Assembly (NCBI RefSeq): GCF_041435095.1
Contig: NZ_CP108025.1
Location: 3,224,001 to 3,288,000, forward strand
Reading direction: 5' to 3'
Length of the DNA: 64,000 nt
Source: Kitasatospora sp. NBC_00315
GTDB taxonomy: Bacteria; Actinomycetota; Actinomycetes; Streptomycetales; Streptomycetaceae
Numbering within the stretch: the stretch's first letter is position 1; the number at the start of each line of letters is the position of its first letter. The position numbers and the translations under genes are program-made. Positions 1 through 8,698 of this stretch are shown in pieces. Below the pieces are notes generated by a model that saw only the letters and a program-made list of their open reading frames with translations, had not been told where the DNA came from and ran no database searches.

Positions 1-857
1 AAGAACAGCACCGCGCAGATGATCGCGACGAAGAACAGGATGGTCTTGGCCGGCAGGAAGGCGTTGGCGTCGACGTAGCGCAGGCCGGTCCAGCCGTCCA
101 CGCCCTTGTAGCCGCTGGTCTTGACCGCCAGTGCGTACCGGTCGAGCCAGTACGCGACGGCCTTCAGCAGGACGAAGACGCCCAGCAGCACCGCCAGGTG
201 GCCCTGCGCGCCGGCGCTCGCCCGGCGTCCGGGCCCCTGCAGCCGCAGGCCGCCGTACAGGTAGTGCACCAGGACGGAGGCCAGCAGCGCGACGATCACC
301 GCGCTGAACGCGAAACCGAGCAGGAACTCGTAGAACGGCAGCTCGAAGGCGTAGAAGGAGACATCGAGGTTGAACTGACTGTCCTTCACCCCGAACGGAG
401 TCTCGTTCGTCCACAGCAGCCAGGTGCGCCACTGGCCGGACGCCGCTGCTCCGGCCACCAGGCCGATCAGCAGCGAGACGCCGATCAGCACCCAGCGCCT
501 GAACGGCGCGATCCCGGAACGGTAGCGGTCCAGGCTCTGCTGCTCGACCGACATCGCGGACAGCGGCGGGCGCAGCCGGTGGGCCAGCCAGATGTTGGCA
601 CCGACGAACAGCGCCATCAGCAGACCGACGACGGCGAACAGGCCGACCTTGGTCCACAGCTGGGTGGTGAAGACGGAGGAGTAGTCGACGGACTTGAACC
701 AGAGCCAGTCCGTCCAGAACCCGGCGAACATGACGAACAGCAGGAACAGCACCGCGAGGACGCCCACCGTCAGCAGAAGCACCCGGGTGCGCCGCGAGGG
801 TGGGCCCACTCTGGGCCGGAATCCCGGTCCTGAGCGGTCGGGCATCTGGAACACCAC
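1..857 (-). CDS. UPF0182 family membrane protein (C-terminus beyond window)
   Basis: N-terminal 285 residues of a large multi-pass membrane protein of the UPF0182 (COG1615) family; the gene runs off the left edge, so only the membrane part is seen. After a short basic N-terminus there are hydrophobic segments at about residues 27-50, 64-86, 110-130, 180-205 and 255-285. The family motif region [14 protein letters not shown] follows the first segment. The function of the family is unknown. I chose the GTG at 857 because GAGGTG lies 5 nt upstream; an in-frame ATG at 845 is the alternative. The neighbouring PPA1309-type gene is transcribed divergently, and in actinomycetes these two families are usually adjacent. 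Confidence 0.9.
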   Translation of the reverse strand, partial: MVFQMPDRSGPGFRPRVGPPSRRTRVLLLTVGVLAVLFLLFVMFAGFWTDWLWFKSVDYSSVFTTQLWTKVGLFAVVGLLMALFVGANIWLAHRLRPPLSAMSVEQQSLDRYRSGIAPFRRWVLIGVSLLIGLVAGAAASGQWRTWLLWTNETPFGVKDSQFNLDVSFYAFELPFYEFLLGFAFSAVIVALLASVLVHYLYGGLRLQGPGRRASAGAQGHLAVLLGVFVLLKAVAYWLDRYALAVKTSGYKGVDGWTGLRYVDANAFLPAKTILFFVAIICAVLF

Positions 858-1041
858 GGTGGCACCTCGGCTGTGTCGTCTCGGATCGTTCGGTCCTCCA
901 TGCAACTTAATCAGTCTTTACCTGAGTTCCCAGGCTTTGTGCCCGGTTCACCGAAGGGGACCCGGGCACGGCGGCACGAGCGCGCACCGGCGGCGGGAGC
1001 GGCGGCGCGGGCGGCCCGCCGCCGCATGTGAAAATTGGGGT

Positions 1042-1605
1042 ATGTCCGATGCTTCCAACACCCCGTCCGACGTCTCCGGCCTCCCCGCCGCCACCCCGCT
1101 GACCCGGGCCGCGCTGGAGATCGACGAGTACGCCGCCACCCTCGGCTGGGATCTCCCGGCCCGGCTGTTCGCCCTGGTCGACAGTGCCCAGCTGCGCAAG
1201 GCCGACCCCAAGCTGGCCCGGCAGCTCGGACTGGCGGACTCCGACGAGCCCGGTCTGACCCCGATCGAGCAGGACGAGCTGCCGGCCGGCATGGAGCTGG
1301 ACAAGTTCCTCGGGACGATCGCCTGGCCGGACATGATCGCCGGCTGCGCCCTGGTGGTCGAGCGGCTGATGCTCCCGCCGGGCGCCGAGCAGAGCCGGCC
1401 CAAGAACGCCACCGAGGCCCAGCTCGCCGACTGGGTGGCGAACCACCCCAAGCGCGAGGAGGTGCGGATCACCGCCGCCGTGCTGCGCGACGGCAAGCGC
1501 GAGAGCGCGCTGCGACTGCGCTCCAAGGACGTCGCCCGCGAGGTGCTGACCGGCCCCGACCTGGTGCCCGGCCTCACCGACGCGCTGCTGGCGACCTTCG
1601 CCTGA
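1042..1605 (+). CDS. PPA1309 family protein
   Basis: Encodes 187 residues, soluble and acidic in its centre, with no membrane segment or signal. It matches in length and character the actinobacterial PPA1309 family, whose function is unknown. Recognisable parts are the central LDKFLGTIAWPDMIAGCALVV stretch and a C-terminal RITAAVLRDGKRESALRLR block. The ATG at 1042 is chosen because the protein after it looks conserved and the upstream frame is low-complexity; a GGGG tract sits just before it. It is transcribed away from the UPF0182 gene and converges on the PDZ protease gene. Confidence 0.8.
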   Translation: MSDASNTPSDVSGLPAATPLTRAALEIDEYAATLGWDLPARLFALVDSAQLRKADPKLARQLGLADSDEPGLTPIEQDELPAGMELDKFLGTIAWPDMIAGCALVVERLMLPPGAEQSRPKNATEAQLADWVANHPKREEVRITAAVLRDGKRESALRLRSKDVAREVLTGPDLVPGLTDALLATFA

Positions 1606-1653
1606 CCACTCGGCCGGCGCTCCCCCGGCGCTGTCGCCCCGCGGCTCCCGGGC

Positions 1654-2736
1654 TCAGCCCTTGCCGCAGGACGGCAGCGCCGAGGTCTGTCCGGAGCGGA
1701 CCTCCTCCAGCGACTTCAGGGCGCCGTCCAGCGTGTCCGCCTTGATCAGCGTGAGCCCGTCCGGGGTGGCCTTCGCCGCCGACGCGCAGTTGTCCGCCGG
1801 GGTGAAGAAGTACTGGGCGCCGGCGTTGCGGGCGGCGATCAGCTTCATCTCGATGCCGCCGATCGGGCCGACCTTGCCGTCGTCGGTGATCGTCCCGGTA
1901 CCGGCCACGAACTTTCCGCCGGTGAGGTCCTCGGGCGTCAGCTTGTCGATGATCCCGAGCGAGAACATCAGCCCCGCGCTCGGGCCGCCGACGTCCTGCA
2001 GGCCGATGTCCACCTGGAACGGCAGGGTGTGCTTGGTGCCGGGCCGGATCCCGACGATCGCCCGGTCCTCACCGTCGGCCTTGGCCGTGGTGACGGTGAC
2101 CTGGGTCTGGTCGGCCGCGGCCGGCGTCGGGCTGTCCTTGCCGCGCGGCACGACGGTGAAGACCACGTTCTCGCCCGGCTTGTGCTTGGTGACCAGTTTG
2201 GCCACCTCGTCCTCCGCGGTGACCGCCGTGCCGTCCACCGCGACGATCTGGTCGCCCGCGTGCAGCTTGCCCTCGGACGGACCGCCGGCCACCACCGAGG
2301 AGACGATCACCTCGGTGCCCACCGGGAAGCCGAGCTGGCTGAGCGCCGCCGTCTTGGCACTGTCCTCGGAGGAGGCGAACTCCTCGGCGTTCTGGTCCTG
2401 GGCCTGCTGGTCGGTCTGACCGGAGGGGTACACGTTCTCGTGCGGCACCACCAGGACGTCGCTGCGCAGCCAGCCGACCACGGCCGAGACCAGGCTCGGC
2501 TCGTACTTGGCGCCGGTGACCTGGACGGTGGTCATGTTGAGGTGCCCGCTGGTCGGGTAGCTCTCGTGGCCGGTCACGGTGATCACCGGCTTGCCCGTCT
2601 TGTCCTGCACGCCGAGCGTGTTGTAGGTCGGCCCGGGGCTCATCTCCGTGTAGGGAACCTTCATCAGCACGGAGGCGCAGAGCAGGCCTATCAGCAGCAG
2701 GGTGGCGGCGAGCATCGTCGCAGAGCGGCGTGGCAT
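1654..2736 (-). CDS. YlbL-type PDZ / Lon-like S16 serine protease
   Basis: A 360-residue membrane-anchored protease of the YlbL family. One transmembrane anchor lies at residues 7-27, followed by a PDZ domain (about 140-210) and a Lon-like (S16) proteolytic domain at 225-335. The catalytic Ser is expected in GGPSAGLMFSLG and the catalytic Lys in IGGIEMKLIAARNAG; both motifs are intact. The bulk of the protein should be extracytoplasmic. In other Gram-positive bacteria the family takes part in cell-envelope or division-regulatory proteolysis; the substrate here is unknown. The start has no Shine-Dalgarno, but TACTGT lies 6 nt upstream of the ATG, suggesting a leaderless message. Confidence 0.9.
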   Translation of the reverse strand: MPRRSATMLAATLLLIGLLCASVLMKVPYTEMSPGPTYNTLGVQDKTGKPVITVTGHESYPTSGHLNMTTVQVTGAKYEPSLVSAVVGWLRSDVLVVPHENVYPSGQTDQQAQDQNAEEFASSEDSAKTAALSQLGFPVGTEVIVSSVVAGGPSEGKLHAGDQIVAVDGTAVTAEDEVAKLVTKHKPGENVVFTVVPRGKDSPTPAAADQTQVTVTTAKADGEDRAIVGIRPGTKHTLPFQVDIGLQDVGGPSAGLMFSLGIIDKLTPEDLTGGKFVAGTGTITDDGKVGPIGGIEMKLIAARNAGAQYFFTPADNCASAAKATPDGLTLIKADTLDGALKSLEEVRSGQTSALPSCGKG

Positions 2737-2778
2737 GGCACGACAGTACGGGACGACTGTGAGAACGCGCCCCCCGGG

Positions 2779-2973
2779 CTACCGCCCCGGACGTTCACCG
2801 CCGCCGGCACCGGGCCCGGCGGTGGTGCGTTCCATCGCGGCCAGGAAGCGCTGGTGCTCGGCCAGCGAGGCGGGGTCTCCCGCGTCCCTCGGGGTCCGGC
2901 CCGCCCAGAGTGCCCAGACTCCGGCCAGCAGCGCGGCAACAGCGGGAATGATCAACCAGGCGAGCGCACCCAT
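2779..2973 (-). CDS. small single-span membrane protein
   Basis: Encodes 64 residues: one hydrophobic segment (residues 3-24, ALAWLIIPAVAALLAGVWAL) and a hydrophilic tail rich in Gly, Pro and Arg. GGAG lies 7 nt before the ATG. It lies 42 bp upstream of the YlbL-type protease on the same strand, and small proteins of this type precede that gene in other streptomycetes as far as I recall. The function is unknown; a role as partner of the protease is only a suggestion from position. Confidence 0.65.
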   Translation of the reverse strand: MGALAWLIIPAVAALLAGVWALWAGRTPRDAGDPASLAEHQRFLAAMERTTAGPGAGGGERPGR

Positions 2974-3061
2974 ATCCGTACTCCCCAGCTCGTCGTGTCT
3001 ATGAGCAGATTAACCACCCAGGCAGACAACGGGCGCGACGCCATCCGGGTTACGGCGCCCG

Positions 3062-3082
3062 CCGCCGGGCCACGCCCGGCGG
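3062..3082 (-). terminator. short inverted repeat after moaE
   Basis: An 8-bp perfect inverted repeat (CCGCCGGG / CCCGGCGG) with a 5-nt loop lies 44 bp beyond the moaE stop codon. No T-tract follows, as is usual in this genome. It is a weak terminator candidate. Confidence 0.3.
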
Positions 3083-3125
3083 ACGCACCACCGGGCGCGC
3101 GGCCGAACGGGTGAGAGCCGTCCGC

Positions 3126-3566
3126 TCAGCAGGAGCCGGCGCCCACCCACTCCTCCTCGCCGTCGGAGAACACCTGGTGCTTCCAGATCGGCACCTCGTG
3201 CTTGAGGTCGTCGATCAGCCGGCGGGCCGCGGCGAAGGCCTCACCGCGGTGGGCGCAGGAGACCGCGACGATCACGGCCTTGTCGGTGATCTCCAGCCGG
3301 CCGATCCGGTGCACGGCGGCGAGCGCGCGGACCGGGAAGTCCGCGACGATCTTCTCCGCGATCCGGCGCATCTCCTGCTCGGCCGTCGGGTGGCAGCTGT
3401 ACTCCAGCGCGGCGACCGACTTGCCGCCGTCGTGGTCGCGGACCGTGCCGACGAAGACCGTGGTCCCGCCGGCCGCGTCGTCGCCGACCGCTTCGTACAC
3501 CTCGTCGAGGGAGAGCGGGGTGTCGCGGACGGCGAGCAGGCGGATGGGGTCGTGGTTCTCGGGCAT
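3126..3566 (-). CDS. moaE: molybdopterin synthase catalytic subunit MoaE
   Basis: Large subunit of molybdopterin synthase (146 residues). With MoaD thiocarboxylate it inserts the dithiolene sulfurs into precursor Z. Family motifs are present: GTTVFVGTVRDHDGGK near the N-terminus, AVHRIGRLEITDKAVIVAVSCAHRGEAF in the centre, and the C-terminal DDLKHEVPIWKHQ segment carrying the catalytic Lys residues. The start at 3566 is preferred because GAGGAA lies 10 nt upstream; an ATG six codons earlier (3584) lacks any ribosome site. moaD is not in this window, but MoeZ, which activates MoaD-like carriers, is encoded at 39801-40979. An AT-rich stretch at 3610-3660 probably holds the promoter. Confidence 0.93.
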   Translation of the reverse strand: MPENHDPIRLLAVRDTPLSLDEVYEAVGDDAAGGTTVFVGTVRDHDGGKSVAALEYSCHPTAEQEMRRIAEKIVADFPVRALAAVHRIGRLEITDKAVIVAVSCAHRGEAFAAARRLIDDLKHEVPIWKHQVFSDGEEEWVGAGSC

Positions 3567-3677
3567 GCCCCCATGATTCCTCATGGCGGGCGGAGTCGGG
3601 CAAGGGGCTTCCGCATCACGATTGTGAAATTTCGCATCGCGAGAAAGCGGGCGCCGTCGGTTGCGCGGGGCCCGGCC

Positions 3678-4826
3678 TCAGAAGCGCCGGCGCTTGCGGG
3701 CCCGGCGTACCAGCGCCGCCGTACCGACCAGCGCGACCGTCGCGCCCGCCGCGCCGAGACTGGTGGCGGCCTCCTTGCCGCCCAGACGCCGCCCGGCCAC
3801 CGCGTGCTTGCCGGAGACCTGCGCCAGCAGCTCGGCCAGCACCTGCTCGTTGGAGTGCACCGGCCGCCAGCCCGCCTCGTGCAGTCGGCTGCCGGAGACC
3901 ACCCAGGGGTACATGGTGTAGGCCAGATCACCGGCCGGGGCCGGGGTCAGGCCGAGCCGGTGCAGCCGGGCGGCGGTGCCCAGCGCCAGTGAGGCGGGCA
4001 GTTCCATCCGCCGGATGCCCGAGAGCTTCTCGACGTCCTCCTGCTCCAGCCAGCCGTCGCAGCCGACCGTCACCTCGCCCTCGACCAGGCCGAGGGCCGC
4101 GTACTCCAGCGCCGTCGCCAGGTCGTCCACGTGGCAGAACTGCCAGCACGGCCGGGAGCCCGCCACCACCAGCAGCCGAGGGGCCTCGAAGTGCCTGGTC
4201 AGCACGGTGTCGACGCCCGGCCCGACCACCACGGCCGGACGCAGCACCGTCACCTGCAGACCGGGGTGGGCCCGGGGCGCCCGGCGGGCCAGCCGTTCGA
4301 TCTCCAGCAGGTCGCCGACCAGCGTGGCCTCCTCGGTGGCCCGCAGCTCGGAGTCCTCGGCGAGCGGCACCTCGTTGTCCGCCAGGGCCCCGTAGACCAT
4401 CGCGGAGGTGCAGAGCACCACCCGGCTCACACCGGCGGCCGCGGAGGCGGTCAGCACCGTCTGCGCGCCCCGCACGTTGTACGCGCTCCGGGCGCGCGGG
4501 TCGGTCTCCATGCCGAGGTCCATCGCCAGGTGCACCACCACGTCGACCCCGGCCAGCCGCTCGGCCACCGCCGGGTCCCGAACGTCCAGGACGCGCCACT
4601 GCACGCCCGGCACCTCGCCGCGGCGGTCGTCGATCGCGAGCACCTTGCGGACGCCGGGGGAGGCCACCAGCCGGGCCGCGACGCGCAGACCCAGCACCCC
4701 CGCCGCGCCCGTGACGGCCACGGTGAGCGGCCTGCCGCCGTACGCTGGAGACGGCGACACCGTGGTACCGGGGTCGTCCTCGCCTCCGGTCAGCCCAGAG
4801 CGAACGTCCGAAGGCGGGGAACTCAC
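3678..4826 (-). CDS. NAD-dependent epimerase/dehydratase (extended SDR)
   Basis: A 382-residue extended short-chain dehydrogenase/reductase. The Rossmann motif GAAGVLGLRVAARL occurs at about residues 40-55, a DVVVHLAMD stretch follows, and the catalytic region has Ser-Ala-Met-Val-Tyr-Gly, so the YxxxK signature is not standard. The C-terminus is basic (RRARKRRRF) after a hydrophobic stretch (ATSLGAAGATVALVGTAALV), which suggests membrane association. The GTG start has GGAGGA 7 nt upstream. It is divergent from the DUF2342 gene. The substrate is unknown. Confidence 0.85.
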   Translation of the reverse strand: MSSPPSDVRSGLTGGEDDPGTTVSPSPAYGGRPLTVAVTGAAGVLGLRVAARLVASPGVRKVLAIDDRRGEVPGVQWRVLDVRDPAVAERLAGVDVVVHLAMDLGMETDPRARSAYNVRGAQTVLTASAAAGVSRVVLCTSAMVYGALADNEVPLAEDSELRATEEATLVGDLLEIERLARRAPRAHPGLQVTVLRPAVVVGPGVDTVLTRHFEAPRLLVVAGSRPCWQFCHVDDLATALEYAALGLVEGEVTVGCDGWLEQEDVEKLSGIRRMELPASLALGTAARLHRLGLTPAPAGDLAYTMYPWVVSGSRLHEAGWRPVHSNEQVLAELLAQVSGKHAVAGRRLGGKEAATSLGAAGATVALVGTAALVRRARKRRRF

Positions 4827-4842
4827 CGGCCATCCTCCACGG

Positions 4843-4880
4843 TTAGCTTATGTGCGTACGTACGAGTGTTACGTACCGAC
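4843..4880 (-). promoter_or_regulatory. divergent promoter region with TACGTACG palindromes
   Basis: Upstream of the SDR gene, TAAGCT on the minus strand (a -10 candidate) is preceded by GTAACA with a 16-nt spacer. Between them lies the perfect palindrome CGTACGTACG (4855-4864), and a further TACGTA at 4870-4875 overlaps the -35 candidate. The arrangement looks like promoter plus operator; no regulator is identified. Confidence 0.4.
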
Positions 4881-5039
4881 CCATCCTGCCCGAGGCGAAG
4901 GCCCGGCGGTTGCAACCGGACCGGTCCAGACCGTGCCGAAGCCGCCCACCGGCTGTGAGTTTCGGCTCAGCCCACCGCCCGGGCCTGCAGACTTTCCCGC
5001 CACACCACCCGCGTGACGGCCGACCAGATCGAGGAACTC

Positions 5040-6572
5040 GTGAGCGACCTCCCCTTCGGATTCGGCGTTCCGCCCGAGGAGCCCGAGGACGGCAAGGCCA
5101 AGGGCGACAAGGACGACAGTGACGCGGGCGGCACGTCCGAACCCGGCGCCACCCCGCAGCAGCCGTTCGGATTCGGTGCGGGCAACCCGCTCGGGGCGCT
5201 CTTCGGCATGGGCGCGCCGGGTGGCACCCCCAGCGCGGACAACCCCTTCGGCGCCATGCTCGGCGGCCTCAACCCCGCCGACCTCGGCGCGGCGTTCCAG
5301 CAGCTCGGCCAGATGCTGTCCTTCGACGGCGGACCGGTGAACTGGGACCTCGCCAAGGACATCGCCCGGCAGACGGTCGTCGCCGAGCCCGCCGAGGGCA
5401 AGAACAAGGACCGCTCGGTGAGCACCGCCGAGCGGTCGGCGGTGGCCGAGGCGATCCGCCTCGCCGACCTCTGGCTGGACTCCTCCACCGAGTTCCCCTC
5501 CGGCGCCGCCTCCGCCGTGGCCTGGAGCCGCGCCGAGTGGATCGAGGCGACCCTGCCGGTCTGGAAGGACCTGGTGGACCCGGTCGCCGAACGGGTCGGC
5601 AACGCCATGGGCGGCGTGCTGCCCGAGGAGATGCAGGCCATGGCCGGCCCGCTGATGGGCGTCATGCGCTCGATGGGCGGCGCGATGTTCGGCACCCAGA
5701 TCGGCCAGGCCCTCGGCGCGCTGGCCGCCGAGGTGGTCGGCTCCACCGACGTCGGCCTGCCCCTCGCTCCGGCCGGCAAGGCCGCGCTGCTGCCGCAGAA
5801 CGTCGCCGAGTTCGGCGAGGGCCTGAGCGTCCCCGCCGACGAGGTCCGCCTCTACCTGGCTCTGCGCGAGGCCGCCCACCAGCGGCTCTTCGCCCACGTG
5901 CCGTGGCTGCGGGCGCACCTGTTCGGCGCCGTCGAGGCGTACGCGCGGGGCATCAAGGTCGACACCTCCCGGATGGAGGAGCTGGCCGGTCAGCTCGACC
6001 CGAGCAACCCCGAGGCCCTCCAGGAGGCGCTGGCCGGCGGCCTGCTCCAGCCCGAGGACACCCCCGAGCAGAAGGCCGCGCTGGCCCGGCTGGAGACCGC
6101 GCTCGCGCTGGTCGAGGGCTGGGTGGACGCGGTGGTGCACAGCGCCGCCGAGCCGCACCTGCCGCAGGCCGGCGCGCTGCGTGAGACCGTCCGTCGCCGC
6201 CGGGCCGCCGGCGGACCGGCGGAGCAGACCTTCGCCACCCTGGTCGGCCTGGAGCTGCGCCCGCGCCGGCTGCGCGACGCCTCCCGACTCTGGGCCTCGC
6301 TGGCCGACGCCCGGGGCGTCGAGGGCCGGGACGCCCTGTGGGAGCACCCCGACATGCTGCCGACCGCCGCCGACCTCGACGACCCGGACGGCTTCGTGCA
6401 CCGCGGCTCGGCCGGGGAGGCCGAGGGCGGCTTCGACTTCGACGCGCTCGACAAGCTGCTCGGCGACGCGGCCGCGGGCAAGGGCACCGGCAGTAGCACC
6501 GGCAGCGGCGACAGCGCGGGCGACGACACCGACGGCCCCCGGACCGAGGGAAAGGACGAGCCCGAGGCATGA
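5040..6572 (+). CDS. zinc-dependent metalloprotease family (DUF2342)
   Basis: A 510-residue protein of the actinobacterial DUF2342 zincin-like family. The N-terminal 100 residues are Gly/Pro/Asp-rich and probably disordered. The central domain contains EAAHQRLFAHVPWL (a divergent zinc-binding helix) and, later, VEGWVDAVVH, which corresponds to the conserved EGxxD of the family. The C-terminal tail after FDFDALDKLLGD is Gly/Ser-rich. Proteolytic activity is inferred from the family only. The GTG at 5040 is chosen because GAGGAA lies just upstream; an earlier in-frame GTG at 5013 has no good site. The stop codon overlaps the start of the Nudix gene, so the two are probably translationally coupled. 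Confidence 0.85.
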   Translation: MSDLPFGFGVPPEEPEDGKAKGDKDDSDAGGTSEPGATPQQPFGFGAGNPLGALFGMGAPGGTPSADNPFGAMLGGLNPADLGAAFQQLGQMLSFDGGPVNWDLAKDIARQTVVAEPAEGKNKDRSVSTAERSAVAEAIRLADLWLDSSTEFPSGAASAVAWSRAEWIEATLPVWKDLVDPVAERVGNAMGGVLPEEMQAMAGPLMGVMRSMGGAMFGTQIGQALGALAAEVVGSTDVGLPLAPAGKAALLPQNVAEFGEGLSVPADEVRLYLALREAAHQRLFAHVPWLRAHLFGAVEAYARGIKVDTSRMEELAGQLDPSNPEALQEALAGGLLQPEDTPEQKAALARLETALALVEGWVDAVVHSAAEPHLPQAGALRETVRRRRAAGGPAEQTFATLVGLELRPRRLRDASRLWASLADARGVEGRDALWEHPDMLPTAADLDDPDGFVHRGSAGEAEGGFDFDALDKLLGDAAAGKGTGSSTGSGDSAGDDTDGPRTEGKDEPEA

Positions 6573-7156
6573 CCGTCACCGAGACGAGCGCGACGGCGCT
6601 GCACACCGACGCCGTCCGCACCCTGGACGGCTGGCGGTCCGCCGACCCGGAGCAGGAACGACTGCGGCTGGACTACCTGGCCCACCTGGCCGGGCAGCCG
6701 GACGGCCTGTTCCGCTCCTGCCTGCCCGCGCACATCACGGCCAGCGCCGTGGTGGTCGACCCGGCGGCCGGCCGGGTGCTGCTGACCCTGCACCCGAAGG
6801 TCGGCATCTGGCTGCAGATGGGCGGCCACTGCGAGCCCGGCGATCCGACGCTGGCCGCCGCCGCCCTGCGCGAGGCCACCGAGGAGTCCGGCATCCCCGA
6901 CCTCGTCCTGCTCGCGCCGGGCGGCGAGCCCGCCCCGGCGCTGCTCGACCGCCACCTCGTGCGCTGCACCGGCCGGGAGCGCCCGGAGAACACCCACCTG
7001 GACGTCCAGTACGTCGCGGTGGCCCCGCCCGGCGCCGAGGCACTGATCAGCGAGGAGTCGCTGGATCTGCGCTGGTTCGACTACGACGCGCTGCCCGAGC
7101 TGACCGACCACTCCCTCCGGGCCCTGGTGGCCCGGGCCCGCGAGCTGACGGCCTGA
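6569..7156 (+). CDS. NUDIX hydrolase
   Basis: A 195-residue Nudix hydrolase, which cleaves nucleoside diphosphates linked to another group. The Nudix box is complete: a GG-x-CEPGD start followed by LREATEESGI, giving the metal-binding REATEE segment at about residues 109-114. The N-terminal 50 residues are an actinobacterial extension. The ATG overlaps the stop of the DUF2342 gene (ATGA), indicating coupling. The true substrate cannot be read from sequence. A strong hairpin follows 6 bp after the stop. Confidence 0.9.
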   Translation: MTVTETSATALHTDAVRTLDGWRSADPEQERLRLDYLAHLAGQPDGLFRSCLPAHITASAVVVDPAAGRVLLTLHPKVGIWLQMGGHCEPGDPTLAAAALREATEESGIPDLVLLAPGGEPAPALLDRHLVRCTGRERPENTHLDVQYVAVAPPGAEALISEESLDLRWFDYDALPELTDHSLRALVARARELTA

Positions 7157-7162
7157 GCGCGC

Positions 7163-7196
7163 GTGCGGGAGGGGCCCGGCCGGGCCCCTCCCGCAC
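7163..7196 (+). terminator. 17-bp perfect inverted repeat terminator
   Basis: Arms GTGCGGGAGGGGCCCGG and its exact complement lie directly after the Nudix gene and before the convergent AIM24 gene. It lacks a T-tract and could act in both directions. Confidence 0.75.
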
Positions 7197-7243
7197 GGCC
7201 CGCGCCGGGGGCGGCTCTCCCCCGGGGCCCGGCCGGTCGCGGC

Positions 7244-7936
7244 TCAGCGCACCGGCACCCGCTGCGGCGCCAGCAACTCGCTCGGCTGGACCAGCACCAC
7301 ACCGCTGCCGGTGAAGGCCATCTCCCAGCCCTCGGTGGCCGTCCCGCGCCGCCGCCAGGCCTCGGTGTTGCTGCTCTGTGCCTGCAGCTGCACCTCCAGC
7401 CCGGAGGACCAGCCGACCACCGCGTCGGCGTCCGCGTACACGTAGCGCCCCGGCTCCACCCGCATCACCAGCGGCTGTCCGGAGGTCATCAGCACCAGCT
7501 TGCCCGTACCGGTCAGCTCCAGGCTGTACGAGCCGACCCCGGCGATCCGCTCACCGCCCTCGACGCCGACCACCTGCCAGCTGATGGTGGAGTCCAGCGC
7601 CAGCACGTACGTGCTGGTCACCGTGAGCCGCTCCCGTCGCAGATCCAGGATGTGCAGGTGCCGGCCGAGGTTGGCGAGGTAGACCGTGCCGGTTCCGGTG
7701 CACCGCATCAGGTCGAGCGCGGTCGGCTGCTGCCGGCGCGATCCGCGGCCCCGGCCGTTGCCGGTCGGCGGCGCCCAGCCGGTGAACTGCACCCGGCCGG
7801 TGTGCGCGACCATCGCACCGCTGCGGGCCAGCACCGACGTGCGGCCGTCCAGCACCACCCGCAGCATCTGCGGGTTCTGCAGGGCGAAGTGCTCGTCGCC
7901 GGTCAGCGCGGCGTGGTCGAGAAGGGGACTCTGCAC
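7244..7936 (-). CDS. AIM24 family protein (third of three)
   Basis: A 230-residue protein that is a single AIM24 domain, a double-stranded beta-helix fold of the TRAP-like superfamily. Typical repeats are the alternating beta motifs GTGTVYLANLGRHLHILDL, VLALDSTISWQVVGVEGG and a final GWEMAFTGSGVVLVQPSE. No signal or membrane segment is present. The molecular function of bacterial AIM24 proteins is not established. It is the last gene of a compact operon (12-bp gap) behind a second AIM24 gene and the TerD-AIM24 fusion. Confidence 0.85.
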   Translation of the reverse strand: MQSPLLDHAALTGDEHFALQNPQMLRVVLDGRTSVLARSGAMVAHTGRVQFTGWAPPTGNGRGRGSRRQQPTALDLMRCTGTGTVYLANLGRHLHILDLRRERLTVTSTYVLALDSTISWQVVGVEGGERIAGVGSYSLELTGTGKLVLMTSGQPLVMRVEPGRYVYADADAVVGWSSGLEVQLQAQSSNTEAWRRRGTATEGWEMAFTGSGVVLVQPSELLAPQRVPVR

Positions 7937-7948
7937 GGTGATCGCTCC

Positions 7949-8641
7949 CTAGCCGCGGATCTTGAGACGGTCGGACGTGTCCTCGCTGGGCTGCACCACC
8001 ACGAAGCCGGCGCCCCGGAAACCCAGCTGGAGGGCCTCACCGCTGCCCCGGCCGATCAGCGCGCCGACCTTGACCGAGCGCTTGGTCCTGATCTCCAGCC
8101 CGGTGGTCCAGGCGACCAGCGCGTCGGGGTCGACGTAGGTCTCCGCCTCCGCGCAGTCCAGCACCACGGGGACGCCCCGGGAGGTGACCGAGACCCAGCC
8201 GCTGCCGCCGACCGTCACGTTGAACAGGCCGGTGCCGGCCAGCATCGCGGGGCCCTTCACCTTCTCGACCTTGCAGGTCAGTGAGGCGTCCAGGGCCAGC
8301 AGGTGCGAGCCGTTGACGGAGAGCGACTCGTCGTCGAGCTGCAGGTTGAGCACGTCCGCGCCGAAGTCGGCGAGATAGAGCGTGCCGTCCCCGGACCAGC
8401 GCAGCAGCGGGCTGCGCTCACCCGAGGCCCACTCCCCGAACGCCCGCCGCGCGCTCTGCGAGACCGCCTCGTACTGCAGGAAGCCGTCGTAGGCCACCAT
8501 CGCGCCCGGCTTCGCCAGGACGTCCTGCCCCGTGGTCACCGCAACCTTGCACATCGCGGCGCCGTGATTGCTCATCCGGGCCGCCGCCGGGGCCTCCAGG
8601 TACCCCTCCAGGTACGTGCCCGGGAGCGTCTGCCTCTCCAT
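7949..8641 (-). CDS. AIM24 family protein (second of three)
   Basis: A 230-residue single-domain AIM24 protein, paralogous to both neighbours. It carries the same landmarks: GDGTLYLADFGADVLNLQL, HLLALDASLTCKVEKVKG and the C-terminal GFRGAGFVVVQPSED. The ATG at 8641 follows a GAGAGGCAGG-type site. The gap to the downstream paralogue is only 12 bp and to the upstream TerD fusion 57 bp, so the three should be one transcript. Function is inferred only at the fold level; the triplication suggests a heteromeric assembly. Confidence 0.85.
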   Translation of the reverse strand: MERQTLPGTYLEGYLEAPAAARMSNHGAAMCKVAVTTGQDVLAKPGAMVAYDGFLQYEAVSQSARRAFGEWASGERSPLLRWSGDGTLYLADFGADVLNLQLDDESLSVNGSHLLALDASLTCKVEKVKGPAMLAGTGLFNVTVGGSGWVSVTSRGVPVVLDCAEAETYVDPDALVAWTTGLEIRTKRSVKVGALIGRGSGEALQLGFRGAGFVVVQPSEDTSDRLKIRG

Positions 8642-8698
8642 GGATCCCGCCTGCCTCTCCCGGACTCGTCCGGACTCTCGCGGATTTCTCCCGCTCTG

